From Synechococcus sp. MEDNS5 (GTDB taxonomy: Bacteria; Cyanobacteriota; Cyanobacteriia; PCC-6307; Cyanobiaceae): DNA of 64,000 nucleotides. Positions 8,441 through 18,289 of this stretch are shown in pieces. Numbering within the stretch: the stretch's first letter is position 1; the number at the start of each line of letters is the position of its first letter. The translations under genes and the position numbers were made by a program. A model generated the notes under the pieces. It made no database searches and had not been told where the DNA came from. It saw nothing but the letters and a program-made list of their open reading frames with translations. The DNA is taken from NCBI RefSeq assembly GCF_014279875.1, contig NZ_CP047952.1, forward strand, positions 62,001 to 126,000, read 5' to 3'.

Positions 8441-10477
8441 ATGCCCGCCTTCGACCTCACTGCTCCCTATAGCCCCAAGGGTGATCAGCCGACGGCGATC
8501 AAGCAGCTGGTGGCGGGGGTGAATGGTGGGGAGCGCTATCAGACCTTGCTGGGGGCAACGGGCACGGGTAAAACCTTCACGATGGCCAATGTGATCGCCC
8601 AGACCGGCCGGCCAGCCTTGGTTCTGGCGCATAACAAAACTCTGGCGGCCCAGCTCTGCAACGAGTTGCGGGAGTTCTTCCCCCACAACGCCGTGGAGTA
8701 TTTCATCTCCTATTACGACTACTACCAGCCGGAGGCCTACGTTCCGGTGAGCGACACGTATATCGCCAAAACGGCGTCGATCAATGAAGAGATCGACATG
8801 TTGCGCCACTCGGCGACTCGGTCGCTGTTTGAACGCCGCGATGTGATCGTGGTGGCTTCGATCAGCTGCATCTACGGCCTGGGAATACCGAGTGAATACC
8901 TCAAGGCGGCGGTGAAGTTTGAGGTGGGGGAGACGCTGAACATTCGCGGCCAGCTGCGGGAGCTGGTGAATAACCAATACAGCCGCAACGACACGGAGAT
9001 CGCCCGCGGCCGCTTCCGGATGAAAGGCGATGTGCTGGAGATCGGCCCCGCCTATGAAGACCGGCTGGTGCGGGTGGAGTTGTTCGGCGATGAGGTGGAG
9101 GCGATCCGCTACGTGGACCCCACCACCGGTGAGATCCTCCAGAGCCTGGAAACGATCAACATCTATCCGGCCAAGCACTTCGTGACCCCGAAGGATCGGT
9201 TGGATACGGCGGTGCAGGCGATCCGCTCAGAGCTCAACGAACGGCTTGATTTTTTGAACACCGAGGGCAAGCTGCTGGAGGCGCAACGGCTGGAGCAGCG
9301 CACCAAATACGACCTGGAGATGCTGGGCCAGGTGGGCTATTGCAATGGGGTGGAGAACTACGCCCGCCATCTGGCCGGGCGTGAGCCGGGTTCGGCGCCG
9401 GAGTGCCTCATTGATTACTTCCCCAACGACTGGTTGCTGATCGTGGATGAAAGCCATGTCACCTGCTCGCAGCTGCAGGCGATGTACAACGGCGACCAGG
9501 CGCGCAAGAAGGTGCTGATCGACCATGGCTTCCGCTTGCCCAGCGCGGCGGACAACCGGCCGTTGAAGGGGGAGGAGTTCTGGACCAAGGCTCATCAGAC
9601 CGTGTTTGTGAGTGCCACGCCGGGGAACTGGGAGCTGGAGGTGAGCGGGGATGAGGTGGCCCAGCAGGTGATCAGGCCGACGGGAGTGCTGGATCCGGTG
9701 GTGGAGGTGCGGCCCACCAGCGGCCAGGTGGATGATTTGCTGGGGGAGATCCGCGACCGGGCGGCCAAGAACCAGCGGGTGCTGGTGACGACGCTCACCA
9801 AGCGGATGGCGGAAGACCTCACGGATTACCTGGCGGAGAACGAGGTGCGGGTGCGCTATCTGCACTCTGAGATTCACTCGATTGAGCGAATCGAGATCAT
9901 CCAGGACCTGCGGCTTGGGGAATACGACGTGCTGGTGGGGGTGAACCTGCTGCGGGAGGGTCTGGACCTACCGGAAGTGAGCCTTGTGGCGATCCTTGAT
10001 GCCGACAAGGAAGGCTTCCTGCGGGCTGAGCGCTCGTTGATTCAGACCATCGGCCGGGCGGCGCGCCATGTGGAGGGTGTGGCGCTGCTCTACGGCGACA
10101 ACCTCACCGATTCGATGGCCAAGGCGATTTCGGAGACGGAGCGCCGACGCAGCATCCAGCAGGCTTACAACGAGAAGCACGGGATTGTGCCGACGGCTGC
10201 GGGCAAGAAGGCCAGCAATTCGATCTTGAGCTTCCTGGAACTGAGCCGCAAGCTCAAAACCGACGGGCCCGATGCGGATCTGGTGCAGGTGGCCGGCAAG
10301 GCAGTGGAGGCTTTGGAGGACGATGCCGATGGCATGGCCCTGGATGCCTTGCCGGAGCTGATCGATCAGCTGGAGCTGAAGATGAAGGATGCGGCCAAGA
10401 AGCTCGACTTCGAGGAAGCAGCCAACCTGCGCGACCGCATCAAGCAGCTGCGCCAGAAGTTAGTGGGAAAGGTTTAA
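8441..10477 (+). CDS. uvrB: Excinuclease ABC subunit B
   Basis: The damage-verifying helicase-like subunit of nucleotide excision repair, working with UvrA and UvrC. The Walker A loop GATGTGKT lies at about 38-45, and the damage-probing beta-hairpin [12 protein letters not shown] follows near 90-101. The DEAD-like box appears as VDESHV, helicase motifs V/VI as [23 protein letters not shown] and QTIGRAARH, and a C-terminal UVR motif (about 638-672) would contact UvrC. The 678-residue length is normal. It ends 18 bp from the convergent lysC. Confidence 0.98.
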   Translation: MPAFDLTAPYSPKGDQPTAIKQLVAGVNGGERYQTLLGATGTGKTFTMANVIAQTGRPALVLAHNKTLAAQLCNELREFFPHNAVEYFISYYDYYQPEAYVPVSDTYIAKTASINEEIDMLRHSATRSLFERRDVIVVASISCIYGLGIPSEYLKAAVKFEVGETLNIRGQLRELVNNQYSRNDTEIARGRFRMKGDVLEIGPAYEDRLVRVELFGDEVEAIRYVDPTTGEILQSLETINIYPAKHFVTPKDRLDTAVQAIRSELNERLDFLNTEGKLLEAQRLEQRTKYDLEMLGQVGYCNGVENYARHLAGREPGSAPECLIDYFPNDWLLIVDESHVTCSQLQAMYNGDQARKKVLIDHGFRLPSAADNRPLKGEEFWTKAHQTVFVSATPGNWELEVSGDEVAQQVIRPTGVLDPVVEVRPTSGQVDDLLGEIRDRAAKNQRVLVTTLTKRMAEDLTDYLAENEVRVRYLHSEIHSIERIEIIQDLRLGEYDVLVGVNLLREGLDLPEVSLVAILDADKEGFLRAERSLIQTIGRAARHVEGVALLYGDNLTDSMAKAISETERRRSIQQAYNEKHGIVPTAAGKKASNSILSFLELSRKLKTDGPDADLVQVAGKAVEALEDDADGMALDALPELIDQLELKMKDAAKKLDFEEAANLRDRIKQLRQKLVGKV

Positions 10478-10495
10478 ACGCGGCCAGCTGGGCGC

Positions 10496-12298
10496 TCACC
10501 CCTCCAGCGGCGATTCCGTTCCCTGCGCCTGGTGGCGGGTGCTGCCGCCCAGCTGGAATCCAGCGTGCACGGCTTGAAGGGCGGCGATGCCATCGCTTTC
10601 GGCCACCACGCAGCTGGTGCGGATTTCGCTGGTGGCGATCATCTCGATGTTCACCCCCGCATCCGCTAGGTAGCGGAACATGCGCCCAGCGGTGCCGGCC
10701 GTCGCCGGCATGCCCGCACCCACGGCGCTGACGCGGGCAATGGCAGGACCATCCTCGAGAAGGGCGCCGGGCCATTGGGCCAGCAGTTGTGAGAGGGCGC
10801 GATCGGCGGCGGCGCGGTCGTCGCGTTTGAGCGTGAAGCTGATGTCGCGGCTGCCATCGGCATGCTGCCGCTCCGACTGCACAATGCCATCAAGGCTGAT
10901 GCCTGCATCGGCCAGGGCGTTGCAGAGGGCACCGGCGGTGCCGGGTTTGTCGGGAACGTGACGCACGCTCACCTGGGCCTGATCCCTGTCGAGGGCAATC
11001 CCGCGCACTTCCGGTTCGCCATCGCCGCTGGGCAGGGGGTTGAGGCTGATCAGATCACTGTCGAGTTCAAAGGCGTCCCGGGTGGCCTGCAGGGCCTTGG
11101 CGCCGGCGGATGCCTCCACCACGCAGCTCACCTTCACTTCGCTGGTGGCGATCAGGCGCAGGTTGATGCCCACTCGCGAGAGGGTCTGGAACAGGCCGGC
11201 GGCGATGCCGGGCCGGCCCATGATCCCCGCGCCGCTGATGCTGAGTTTGCTCATGCCGGCTTCAGCGACCAGTTCACCGCCGAGGGTCTGCAGTTGCTCT
11301 GCGCAAATGTGCCGGGCCTTCTCGAGCTCGGATTCGGCCACGGTGAAGGTGATGTCGTTGCTGTTGCCCTCGTGGGTGGACTGGATGATCAGATCCACAT
11401 TTACCCCGCCTGCGGAGAGGCTTTCAAACAGCTGGGCGGCGACCCCCGGCTGATCCGACACGTGGGAAAGCGCCAGCACCGCCTGCCCTTCCACCAGTTC
11501 GGCGCCATCGACGGGCCGGCCCAGTTCGAGGCCTTCGCGGCCGATGGGCCTGGAGCTGCGGCTGGTGAGGGTGGTGCCGGCATCATCGCGCCAGCTGGAG
11601 CGCACCACCATGGTGACGCCGTAGTTGCGTGCGATCTCCACGGCGCGGGGATGGAGAACCGCGGCGCCGAGGCTGGCCAGCTCAAGCATTTCATCGCAGC
11701 TCACCTGCGGCATCAGCTGGGCATCGGCCACCTTGCGCGGATCGGTGGTGAGCACCCCTGGCACATCGGTGTAGATCTCACAGGCATCGGCGCCGAGGGC
11801 TGCCGCCAGGGCCACCGCTGAGGTGTCGGAGCCCCCACGGCCCAGGGTGGTGATCTCGGCGGTGCCGCCGCTGCTCTGGCTGGTGCCCTGGAAGCCGGCC
11901 ACCACCACCACCTGCCCTTCCGCCAGGCGGCTGCGCAGGCGGTCGGTGCGCACATCGAGGATGCGGGCCCGGCCGTGGGCGGATTCAGTGACGATGCCCA
12001 CCTGGGCGCCGGTCATCGAGATCGCTGGCACACCCAGCGCGTGCAGGGCCATCGACAGCAACGCGATCGACACCTGCTCGCCGGTGGCCAGCAGCATGTC
12101 CATCTCCCGCTGGGGCGGGTTGCTGCTGATGGCGCGGGCCTTGGCGGTGAGCTCATCGGTGGTGTGGCCCATGGCCGATACCACGATCACCAGGTCGTTG
12201 CCCTCGTCCTTGCAGGCGGCGATGCGCCGGGCCACAGCCTGAATGCGCTCCACGCTGCCAACGGAGGTGCCGCCGAACTTCTGCACCAGCAGGGCCAT
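10496..12298 (-). CDS. lysC: Aspartate kinase with four ACT domains
   Basis: Phosphorylates aspartate, opening the pathway to lysine, threonine and methionine; asd and dapA in this window act downstream of it. The kinase domain starts with KFGGTSVGSVERI, has GRGGSDTSAVALAAALGADACEIYTDVPGV, and spans about 1-250. The C-terminal half holds two successive pairs of ACT domains (from about 265 to 590), recognisable as repeats of the pattern GVNVDLI / GINLRLIATSE / GISLDGIV / GVNIEMIATSE. Four ACT domains in a 600-residue chain is the cyanobacterial arrangement and predicts feedback control by end-product amino acids. Confidence 0.97.
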   Translation of the reverse strand: MALLVQKFGGTSVGSVERIQAVARRIAACKDEGNDLVIVVSAMGHTTDELTAKARAISSNPPQREMDMLLATGEQVSIALLSMALHALGVPAISMTGAQVGIVTESAHGRARILDVRTDRLRSRLAEGQVVVVAGFQGTSQSSGGTAEITTLGRGGSDTSAVALAAALGADACEIYTDVPGVLTTDPRKVADAQLMPQVSCDEMLELASLGAAVLHPRAVEIARNYGVTMVVRSSWRDDAGTTLTSRSSRPIGREGLELGRPVDGAELVEGQAVLALSHVSDQPGVAAQLFESLSAGGVNVDLIIQSTHEGNSNDITFTVAESELEKARHICAEQLQTLGGELVAEAGMSKLSISGAGIMGRPGIAAGLFQTLSRVGINLRLIATSEVKVSCVVEASAGAKALQATRDAFELDSDLISLNPLPSGDGEPEVRGIALDRDQAQVSVRHVPDKPGTAGALCNALADAGISLDGIVQSERQHADGSRDISFTLKRDDRAAADRALSQLLAQWPGALLEDGPAIARVSAVGAGMPATAGTAGRMFRYLADAGVNIEMIATSEIRTSCVVAESDGIAALQAVHAGFQLGGSTRHQAQGTESPLEG

Positions 12299-12354
12299 CC
12301 ACGCCGCCTCATGTCGCAGGCGATTGTCTCACCGTGGCGGTTGGCTGTCCTGGT

Positions 12355-13335
12355 TCATCCCAGCAGCCCGTCGCGGAAGGCATCGCCAGGTTGGGCGCCG
12401 CGTTTGAGTGCTGCTTCCACATCCAGCAGCCGGCCGAGCAGGTTGAGGCAGCGCTCCGGGCTGCGGCCCTGCAGCTGCTTGCGCATCACGTAGATCCGCT
12501 TGGGATTGCCGATGCCGGCGGCCTTGGCGATCACGGCCACATCCCGTTCCCCCTGCTGCTCCAGCAGCAGCACCCAGAGCCAGCCGCGGATCTGCCCGCT
12601 GAGGGTGGCCACGATGCGCAGGGCGGGTTCGCCGCCATCGATCAGGGCATCGAACAGGGCGATCGCTTCTCCTGGATCGCCGGTGAGCAGGGCATCGCCC
12701 ACCTGCAGGGCGTTGGTGCTGAGCCCATCGATCAGGCTGTGCACCGCTGTGGCGCTAATGCATTGGCTGCCCGTGCTTTCAGCATGCAGGGCCAGTTTTT
12801 GCAGCTCCATGCTCAGGCGGGTGCTGTCGCTGCCGATGGCATCGATCAGGGCATCCACCGCAGCGGGCTCCAGGGTCAGGTTGAGCTCGCCGGCAGTGCG
12901 CTCCACCAGCTGGCGCTGACCGGCGCCATCCCAGACCGCCGGCAGCTTGAAGCTGAGCTCCTTGGCTTGCCCTGCCTTCACCCGTTTCTGCAGGGCCTTG
13001 GTGGTGCGCAGGCGGCCATCGGGTTTGTTGGGGTTGCAGAGCAGCAGCTGGGTGCTGTCTGGGATGGCGTCGATGGACGCTTCAAAGCGATCGGCCAGCT
13101 CACTGGGGCAGGCATTGCAAAACGGTGAGCGCTGCAGCAGCACCACCCGCGCGCCGCCGCCAAAGGGTGGTGTTCGGGCCTCCTCCAGGGCCTGGCGGGC
13201 CTGCCCGTTCTCGCTGCCATCCAGCCGGCTCAGATTCACGCTGGCCCAGGCCGGATCCAGCGCGCTGTCGATCACGGCCTGAATGGCCCGCTCCAGTGCC
13301 GCGGAATCATCGCCCCACAGCAACTGGATCGGCAT
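12355..13335 (-). CDS. holA: DNA polymerase III delta subunit
   Basis: The clamp-loader wrench subunit that opens the sliding clamp. Of 326 residues, the N-terminus MPIQLLWGDDSAAL matches the delta start (LLxGDD), with a RARVVLLQRSPF-like strand and the LLLCNPNKPDGR segment in the AAA+-like domain. The helical region holds EAIALFDALIDGGEPALRIVATLSGQIR, typical of the delta collar. It is upstream of lysC on the same strand with a 56-bp gap and divergent from cobH. Confidence 0.92.
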   Translation of the reverse strand: MPIQLLWGDDSAALERAIQAVIDSALDPAWASVNLSRLDGSENGQARQALEEARTPPFGGGARVVLLQRSPFCNACPSELADRFEASIDAIPDSTQLLLCNPNKPDGRLRTTKALQKRVKAGQAKELSFKLPAVWDGAGQRQLVERTAGELNLTLEPAAVDALIDAIGSDSTRLSMELQKLALHAESTGSQCISATAVHSLIDGLSTNALQVGDALLTGDPGEAIALFDALIDGGEPALRIVATLSGQIRGWLWVLLLEQQGERDVAVIAKAAGIGNPKRIYVMRKQLQGRSPERCLNLLGRLLDVEAALKRGAQPGDAFRDGLLG

Positions 13336-13390
13336 AGCGGCGGGGCGTCAGAGGATGCTGAAGTCTGCCCTGTGTGGCACTGCCTGTCTG

Positions 13391-13395
13391 AGGAG
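13391..13395 (+). promoter_or_regulatory. Ribosome binding site that decides the cobH start
   Basis: AGGAG lies 9 bp before the ATG at 13405 and supports that start over the upstream in-frame start at 13372. Confidence 0.55.
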
Positions 13396-13404
13396 CGCGT
13401 CCCC

Positions 13405-14040
13405 ATGGCCGATCACCCGATCTTCACCGAAAGCATCCGGCGCATCCGTGCGCTGCTGGGGGAGACGGGCTTGGGCCCTTTGGAACAGCAGGTGCTGGAG
13501 CGGCTGGTGCACAGCAGCGGTGATCCCGGCCTGAGGCCCCTGCTGCAGTTTAGTGAGGGGGCCTGCGCTTGCGGTTTGGACGCACTCACGGGTGGGGCCG
13601 TGATTCTCACGGACACGGCGATGGCCGCGGCGGCGGTGACACCGATGGCGGCCCGCACCCTGGGTAGTGAGGTGCGTTGCCTGCTCGAGTGGGCACCGGA
13701 GCAGTCACCGCCGGGTTCAACCCGTTCAGCGGCGGCGATGCAGAGTGTCTGGCCTGAACTCACGCAAGCAGCGGCGGCGGCCGGTCAGCCGATGCCGTTG
13801 GTGTTGGTGGGCAGTGCGCCCACGGCTCTGGAGCTGCTGCTCGATCTCTTGGAGGCGGGTGCGCTGGCGCCGAGTTTGGTGATCGGCATGCCGGTGGGGT
13901 TTGTGGGGGTGCCGGAGAGCAAACGACGCCTGGCTGCCAGTGGTCTGGCCCAGATCCGCCTGGAGGGCACCCGCGGCGGCGCTGGGTTGGTGGCTGCCGC
14001 TGTGAATGCCTTGCTGCGGGCGGCTCAGGCCGCCAGTTGA
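13405..14040 (+). CDS. cobH: Precorrin-8X methylmutase
   Basis: Moves the C-11 methyl group to C-12 to form hydrogenobyrinate (or cobyrinate in the anaerobic route) in cobalamin synthesis. The protein starts [14 protein letters not shown] and includes [17 protein letters not shown], the conserved [17 protein letters not shown] segment and the [18 protein letters not shown] motif typical of CbiC/CobH. It is 211 residues from the ATG at 13405, a normal length. No other cobalamin gene is nearby. Its end overlaps the convergent mutS end by 16 bp. Confidence 0.95.
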   Translation: MADHPIFTESIRRIRALLGETGLGPLEQQVLERLVHSSGDPGLRPLLQFSEGACACGLDALTGGAVILTDTAMAAAAVTPMAARTLGSEVRCLLEWAPEQSPPGSTRSAAAMQSVWPELTQAAAAAGQPMPLVLVGSAPTALELLLDLLEAGALAPSLVIGMPVGFVGVPESKRRLAASGLAQIRLEGTRGGAGLVAAAVNALLRAAQAAS

Positions 14041-16757
14041 TCGAGCACCTGCCGGGCCCGTTGCACGACGGGTTGAGGCACGCCGGCAAGGCGGGCGGCT
14101 TCGATGCCATAGCTGCGGCTGGCCCCCCCGGATTGCACCTGATGCAGGAACACCAGATCGGCGCCGGTTTCCTCCACCATCACCTGGAAGTTGGCCACGT
14201 TGGCGCGTTCGGAGGCCAGGTTGTTGAGCTCGTGGTAGTGGGTGGCGAACACGGTGCGGGCCTTGAGGTCTCCGGCCAGATGTTCACTCACGGCCCAGGC
14301 GATTGAGAGGCCATCGAAGGTGGCGGTGCCTCGGCCGATCTCATCGAGCAGCACCAGGGAGCGCTCGCTGGCGTGGTGGAGGATGTTGGCGGTTTCCGCC
14401 ATCTCCACCATGAAGGTGGACTGGCCGGCGGCGAGATCATCCACGGCGCCCACCCGGGTGAAGATGCGATCGGCCAGGCCAACGCGGGCTGAAGCGGCCG
14501 GCACCCAGCTGCCGATCTGGGCCAGCAGTTGGATAAGGCCGATCTGGCGCAGGTAACAGCTTTTGCCGCTGGCATTGGGGCCGGTGAGCACGATCAGGTC
14601 GGTGTCGCTGCCCAGGGCCAGGTCGTTGGGGGTAAAGGACGACTCCACCAGCAGCTGTTCCACCACGGGGTGACGGCCGGCGCTGATCTCCAGCTGGCGG
14701 CTGTCGCTGAGCACCGGGGCGCACCAGCCGCTGGTGGCGGCCACCTCCGCCAGCCCGGCCAGGGCGTCGAGGCTGGCCACGGCACGGGCAGCGTCCCGGA
14801 TGGGAGCGGCCATGGCTCCCACCTGCTCGCGCAGGCTGCAGTAGAGCTCGTATTCGCGCTGGCAGGCGCGGGCGCGCAACTGGAAGATGCGGCCTTCGCG
14901 CTCTTTGAGTTCGGGGGTGATGAAGCGCTCCTCATTGGCAAGGGTCTGGCGGCGGATCCAGTGGTCCGGCACTGCCGAGGCCTTGGCTTTGCTCACCGCC
15001 AGGAAATACCCGAAGGTGCGGTGGTACTGCAGGCGCAGGTTGCTGTTGCCGCTGCGTTCGCGTTCCAGCCGCTCCTGCTCAGCCAGCCAGGCGTCCTGGT
15101 CATCGAGCTGATTGCGCAGGCCATCGAGCAGGGGATCGACGCCGTCATGGATCAGGCCGCCTTCGCTGAGGGAGAGGGGCGGGGCGTCGATCAGGGTCTG
15201 GCGGATGCTGGCGGCCAGCTCGGCCAAGGCTGCGTCTGGGTGCTGCAAGGCTGCGAGCCCCTCAGGCCAGTGCTCCAGGCTGCTCTGCAGGCGGGCCGCC
15301 AGTTGGGGCAGGCGCTCGAGCCCATCGGCGATCGCCACCAGGTCGCGGGCGCCGGCATGGCCAGCCCCGGCCCGGCCCGCCAGGCGCTCGAGATCGCCCA
15401 TGGGCCGCAGCAGGCGGCGCAGCCCCACCCGCAGCGAGCGCTCGCTCACCAGCACACTCACCACTTGCTGACGCTGCTGGATGGCGATGAGATCCATCAG
15501 CGGTGCTTCGATCCAACGGCGCAGGCAGCGGCCGCCCATGGCGGTGAGGGTCTGATCAATGGCCCAGAGCAAAGACCCCTGCAGTTGTCCGTCCCGTTGG
15601 GTGGCGGTGAGCTCCAGGTTGCGGCGGGTCTGGGCATCGAGCACCAGGGCGTCACCGCTGTGCATGATCGTGGGCACATCCAACGGCACGCGGGCGTTCT
15701 CTTCCAGGGGTTGGGTGTCGTTCACGTACTGCAGCAACCCCCCGAAGGCGCGCTGGGCCAGGGGCAGCTCCGGCAGGCCGAGGCCATCGAGGCTCGCCAG
15801 GTTGTAGTGGGTTTTGAGGATCTGCTCGGCCTGGGGCGCGCTGAAGGGGGTACGGGCCATGGGGCTGAGCCGCAGGCGCTCGGGGCACCAGGCGGGGCGG
15901 GCTGGTTCGCTGTCGCCATCGGCAGCCCAGAGCAGTTCGGAGGCCTCGAGCTGGGCCAATTGCTGATGCAGGGCGTCGCTGCCCGTGCGTTCCATTACCA
16001 GGACATCGCCGGTGCTCACATCGGCACTGGCCAGACCCCAACGGAAGGGTGTTTTGCCGGTGGCCGGCTCTATCACCACGGCCGCCAGCCAGTTGTTGCG
16101 GCGGGCCGCCAGCATCCCCTCCTCCAGCACCGTGCCCGGGGTGAGCACGCGGGTGATGCCGCGTTTGAGCAGGGCGCCTTTTGCGGGGGTGGTTTCCAGC
16201 TGATCGCATAGGGCCACCGAATAGCCGCGGCGGATCAGCTCGGAGCAGTAGCGCTCGGCGGCGTGATGGGGAATGCCGGCCATGGGTACCCGGCCGATCG
16301 CCTTGCCCCCCTCTTTGCCGGTGAGGGTGAGCTCCAGCACTCGGGAGAGTTCCACGGCGTCTTCAAAGAAGCACTCGAAGAAATCGCCGAGGCGGTACAG
16401 CAGCACGCGATCGGGATGCTCCGCCTTGAGCTCCACGTAGTGGCGCAGCATCGGCGTGAGCTGCTCCGGGTCCACCTGGCTGTGGTGGGCCCAGGCCGGC
16501 GCATCGCTGGCGTCGTCGTCTGCACCGGAGGCCTCGTCTGCACCGGAGGCCTCAGAAGCGGGGTCGGTGTTGTTGGTGTTCTGGCGTTGGCGGGGCCGGG
16601 CGGCAGCATCGGCGCTGAGGCTGGCGTCCGTGAAGTCGGCGAGCTCGTTGGCAGCTGGGCTAATTGAAGGGGGACTGGGAGTGCCAGCAGGTTCCGGAGC
16701 CCCGAACAGACTGCCCTGGAGGGTCTGCGCCTCGGATCGGGCAGCGGAGCGCGGCAT
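14025..16757 (-). CDS. mutS: DNA mismatch repair protein MutS
   Basis: Recognises mismatches and recruits downstream repair through its ATPase. Visible motifs are the mismatch-contact domain with [14 protein letters not shown], the Walker A loop [21 protein letters not shown], the [10 protein letters not shown] motif, and Walker [12 protein letters not shown] with the FATHYHEL region. The open frame extends to 16868, but the ATG at 16757 fits the picocyanobacterial start [19 protein letters not shown] better; this gives 910 residues. The first 130 residues are an extra low-complexity acidic leader that contains a small in-frame duplication at 16519-16554. Divergent from psbZ. Confidence 0.96.
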   Translation of the reverse strand: MPRSAARSEAQTLQGSLFGAPEPAGTPSPPSISPAANELADFTDASLSADAAARPRQRQNTNNTDPASEASGADEASGADDDASDAPAWAHHSQVDPEQLTPMLRHYVELKAEHPDRVLLYRLGDFFECFFEDAVELSRVLELTLTGKEGGKAIGRVPMAGIPHHAAERYCSELIRRGYSVALCDQLETTPAKGALLKRGITRVLTPGTVLEEGMLAARRNNWLAAVVIEPATGKTPFRWGLASADVSTGDVLVMERTGSDALHQQLAQLEASELLWAADGDSEPARPAWCPERLRLSPMARTPFSAPQAEQILKTHYNLASLDGLGLPELPLAQRAFGGLLQYVNDTQPLEENARVPLDVPTIMHSGDALVLDAQTRRNLELTATQRDGQLQGSLLWAIDQTLTAMGGRCLRRWIEAPLMDLIAIQQRQQVVSVLVSERSLRVGLRRLLRPMGDLERLAGRAGAGHAGARDLVAIADGLERLPQLAARLQSSLEHWPEGLAALQHPDAALAELAASIRQTLIDAPPLSLSEGGLIHDGVDPLLDGLRNQLDDQDAWLAEQERLERERSGNSNLRLQYHRTFGYFLAVSKAKASAVPDHWIRRQTLANEERFITPELKEREGRIFQLRARACQREYELYCSLREQVGAMAAPIRDAARAVASLDALAGLAEVAATSGWCAPVLSDSRQLEISAGRHPVVEQLLVESSFTPNDLALGSDTDLIVLTGPNASGKSCYLRQIGLIQLLAQIGSWVPAASARVGLADRIFTRVGAVDDLAAGQSTFMVEMAETANILHHASERSLVLLDEIGRGTATFDGLSIAWAVSEHLAGDLKARTVFATHYHELNNLASERANVANFQVMVEETGADLVFLHQVQSGGASRSYGIEAARLAGVPQPVVQRARQVLDQLAA
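16519..16554. repeat. 18-bp tandem duplication inside mutS
   Basis: Two adjacent 18-bp copies (16519-16536 and 16537-16554) differ only in the last base. In the mutS reading direction they encode EASGAD twice in the acidic leader, outside the catalytic domains. Confidence 0.85.
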
Positions 16758-16915
16758 TGAATCTTCGAGCTTCACCGGGATCGTACCGAGGGTCTGTTGG
16801 ACCTTGTCGCCGCGAGCATCACCACAGGCTGTGAAGGTTGGTGCAGCGATGGCCATCCCCAGCGGCATCGTCGTGGGAGAATCTCTGCGACCGACCAGGC
16901 GTCGACCGAACCCCC
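16758..16915. promoter_or_regulatory. Divergent mutS/psbZ intergenic region
   Basis: A 158-bp spacer with the promoters of both genes if the internal mutS start is correct. I see no convincing -10/-35 pair, tandem repeat or light-responsive element. Confidence 0.3.
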
Positions 16916-17104
16916 ATGCAGATCCTCAACACACTCACCGTTCTGGCGCTGGTGGTGATGTCGTTCGCCCTGATCGTGGCCGTTCCTGTGCTGTACGCCT
17001 CCAATGAGGACAGCGGCCGCTCCAACCGCTTGATCCTCCTTGGCGGCATCGCTTGGGTGGCCCTGGTGCTGGTGAACTGGGGCATGAGCTTCTTCGTGGT
17101 GTGA
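16916..17104 (+). CDS. psbZ: Photosystem II protein PsbZ (Ycf9)
   Basis: Small two-helix subunit at the edge of photosystem II in the thylakoid membrane, linked to the stability of PSII supercomplexes. The 62-residue protein starts [20 protein letters not shown] and has two membrane helices (about 4-25 and 38-60) joined by the conserved [16 protein letters not shown] loop. The frame is open further upstream, but the ATG at 16916 reproduces the family start and length exactly. ribH follows 51 bp downstream, a conserved cyanobacterial neighbourhood. This gene is the best single proof that the organism is an oxygenic phototroph. Confidence 0.97.
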   Translation: MQILNTLTVLALVVMSFALIVAVPVLYASNEDSGRSNRLILLGGIAWVALVLVNWGMSFFVV

Positions 17105-17155
17105 TCACGCTGGGGCCCGTTCAGTGGGAGCATTGAACGAGCCGTCAGCCTCTCC

Positions 17156-17650
17156 ATGGCCACTTTTGAAGGGCGTTTCACCGATGTACAGGGCCTGCGC
17201 ATCGCCGTCGTGGTTGCCCGTTTCAACGACCTGGTTACTGGCAAGCTCCTGAGTGGCTGCCTGGATTGCCTCGGCCGGCATGGCGTGAATACGGCTGCAG
17301 ACAGTGAGCAGTTGGATGTGGCCTGGGTGCCCGGATCGTTTGAATTGCCTGTGGTGGCCCAGCAGCTGGCCCTCAGTGGTCGTTATCAGGTTTTGATCAC
17401 CTTGGGCGCGGTCATCCGCGGTGATACGCCCCACTTCGATGTTGTTGTGGCCGAAGCAAGTAAGGGGATTGCTTCTGTGGCGCGGGATACCGGCGTGCCG
17501 GTGATCTTCGGGGTGCTGACGACTGACACGATGCAACAGGCTCTGGAACGGGCTGGCATCAAGAGCAATCTGGGCTGGAGTTATGGCCTGCAGGCCCTGG
17601 AGATGGGGTCGTTGATGAAAACCCTGCCCACTCCTTCAAGAGTGGATTGA
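17156..17650 (+). CDS. ribH: 6,7-dimethyl-8-ribityllumazine synthase
   Basis: Condenses 5-amino-6-ribitylaminouracil with 3,4-dihydroxy-2-butanone 4-phosphate, the penultimate step of riboflavin synthesis. Visible are the substrate-binding [13 protein letters not shown] motif, [14 protein letters not shown] with the catalytic histidine, and the phosphate-binding [12 protein letters not shown] segment. The 164-residue length is normal and implies the icosahedral assembly usual in the family. Same direction as psbZ. Confidence 0.97.
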   Translation: MATFEGRFTDVQGLRIAVVVARFNDLVTGKLLSGCLDCLGRHGVNTAADSEQLDVAWVPGSFELPVVAQQLALSGRYQVLITLGAVIRGDTPHFDVVVAEASKGIASVARDTGVPVIFGVLTTDTMQQALERAGIKSNLGWSYGLQALEMGSLMKTLPTPSRVD

Positions 17651-17714
17651 CCCAGGGCCCCGTCGTAGTGCATGCTTGCCGGGTCGCAAGGGATACATCC
17701 CAAGCGTCTGACCT

Positions 17715-17786
17715 GCGGATGTAGCTCAGTGGTAGAGCATCTCCTTGCCAAGGAGAGGGTCGAGAGTTCGAATCTCTTCATCCGCT
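17715..17786 (+). tRNA. tRNA-Gly (anticodon GCC)
   Basis: 72 nt folding as a full cloverleaf. The acceptor arms GCGGATG and CATCCGC pair with discriminator T, and the D arm is GCTC...GAGC. The anticodon stem TCTCC/GGAGA closes the loop TTGCCAA with anticodon GCC at 17747-17749, and the T arm contains GTTCGAATC. CCA is not encoded. It sits 64 bp after ribH. Confidence 0.97.
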
Positions 17787-17795
17787 TGCTTTGAT

Positions 17796-18251
17796 TTACT
17801 GCCGCCTCACCAGCAATTGTTGATGGTCGGCTATGTCAAATCCCAGTTGCTGGTAGAAGCCGGCGCTGTTCGTGGTCATCAGATACACCCGTTCCGCCTT
17901 GCGGATCGCGCTGGCGCTGAGCAGAGCTTCCACCACGCGCCGGCCTAGGCCTCGGCCCTGAAGATCGCCGGCCACCACCACATCCCAGAGCACAGCCCGG
18001 TGGATGCCGTCGCTGGTCGCCCGCCCGAAGCCCACCAAGCGCTTGCCGCGCCAGAGGCTTACCACCACCGTGCTGCCAGCCAGCATGCGCTTCAGTTGGT
18101 ATTGGTTTCGGTCCTGCGCCCAGAAGGCGTGTTTGCGCAACAACCGCTGCAGCTTGAGCAGTCCGCGGGTAGGCCGCAGATCAGGACCAAGGCCAAACCA
18201 GCGCAGGCCTGGCGCTCCAGGGGCATGCTCAAGCAGTCGGTAGCGGGTCAT
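17796..18251 (-). CDS. GNAT family N-acetyltransferase
   Basis: A 151-residue acetyltransferase of the GCN5-related fold; the substrate cannot be inferred. The acetyl-CoA site is the VVAGDLQGRGLGRRVVEALL segment (about 91-110), preceded by VGFGRATSD and followed by YLMTTNSAGFYQQLGF, the typical C-terminal acetyltransferase pattern. The frame stays open to 18329, but the ATG at 18251 (MTRYRLLEHAPG) gives a standard N-terminus. Its stop is 10 bp from the end of tRNA-Gly, and it is divergent from the glycosyltransferase. Confidence 0.85.
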   Translation of the reverse strand: MTRYRLLEHAPGAPGLRWFGLGPDLRPTRGLLKLQRLLRKHAFWAQDRNQYQLKRMLAGSTVVVSLWRGKRLVGFGRATSDGIHRAVLWDVVVAGDLQGRGLGRRVVEALLSASAIRKAERVYLMTTNSAGFYQQLGFDIADHQQLLVRRQ

Positions 18252-18289
18252 ACCCTCATTATTGATCTTGTCCGGGAGGCAGGATTGCG

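Noticed and set aside
7964-9178. 404-codon reverse-strand frame
   Set aside because: Antisense to the holin-like gene and uvrB; no domain and no start context.
14529-16211. 560-codon open frame on the + strand
   Set aside because: It is wholly antisense to mutS, whose motifs are clear. GC-rich genes often give long antisense frames; the translation has no recognisable domain.
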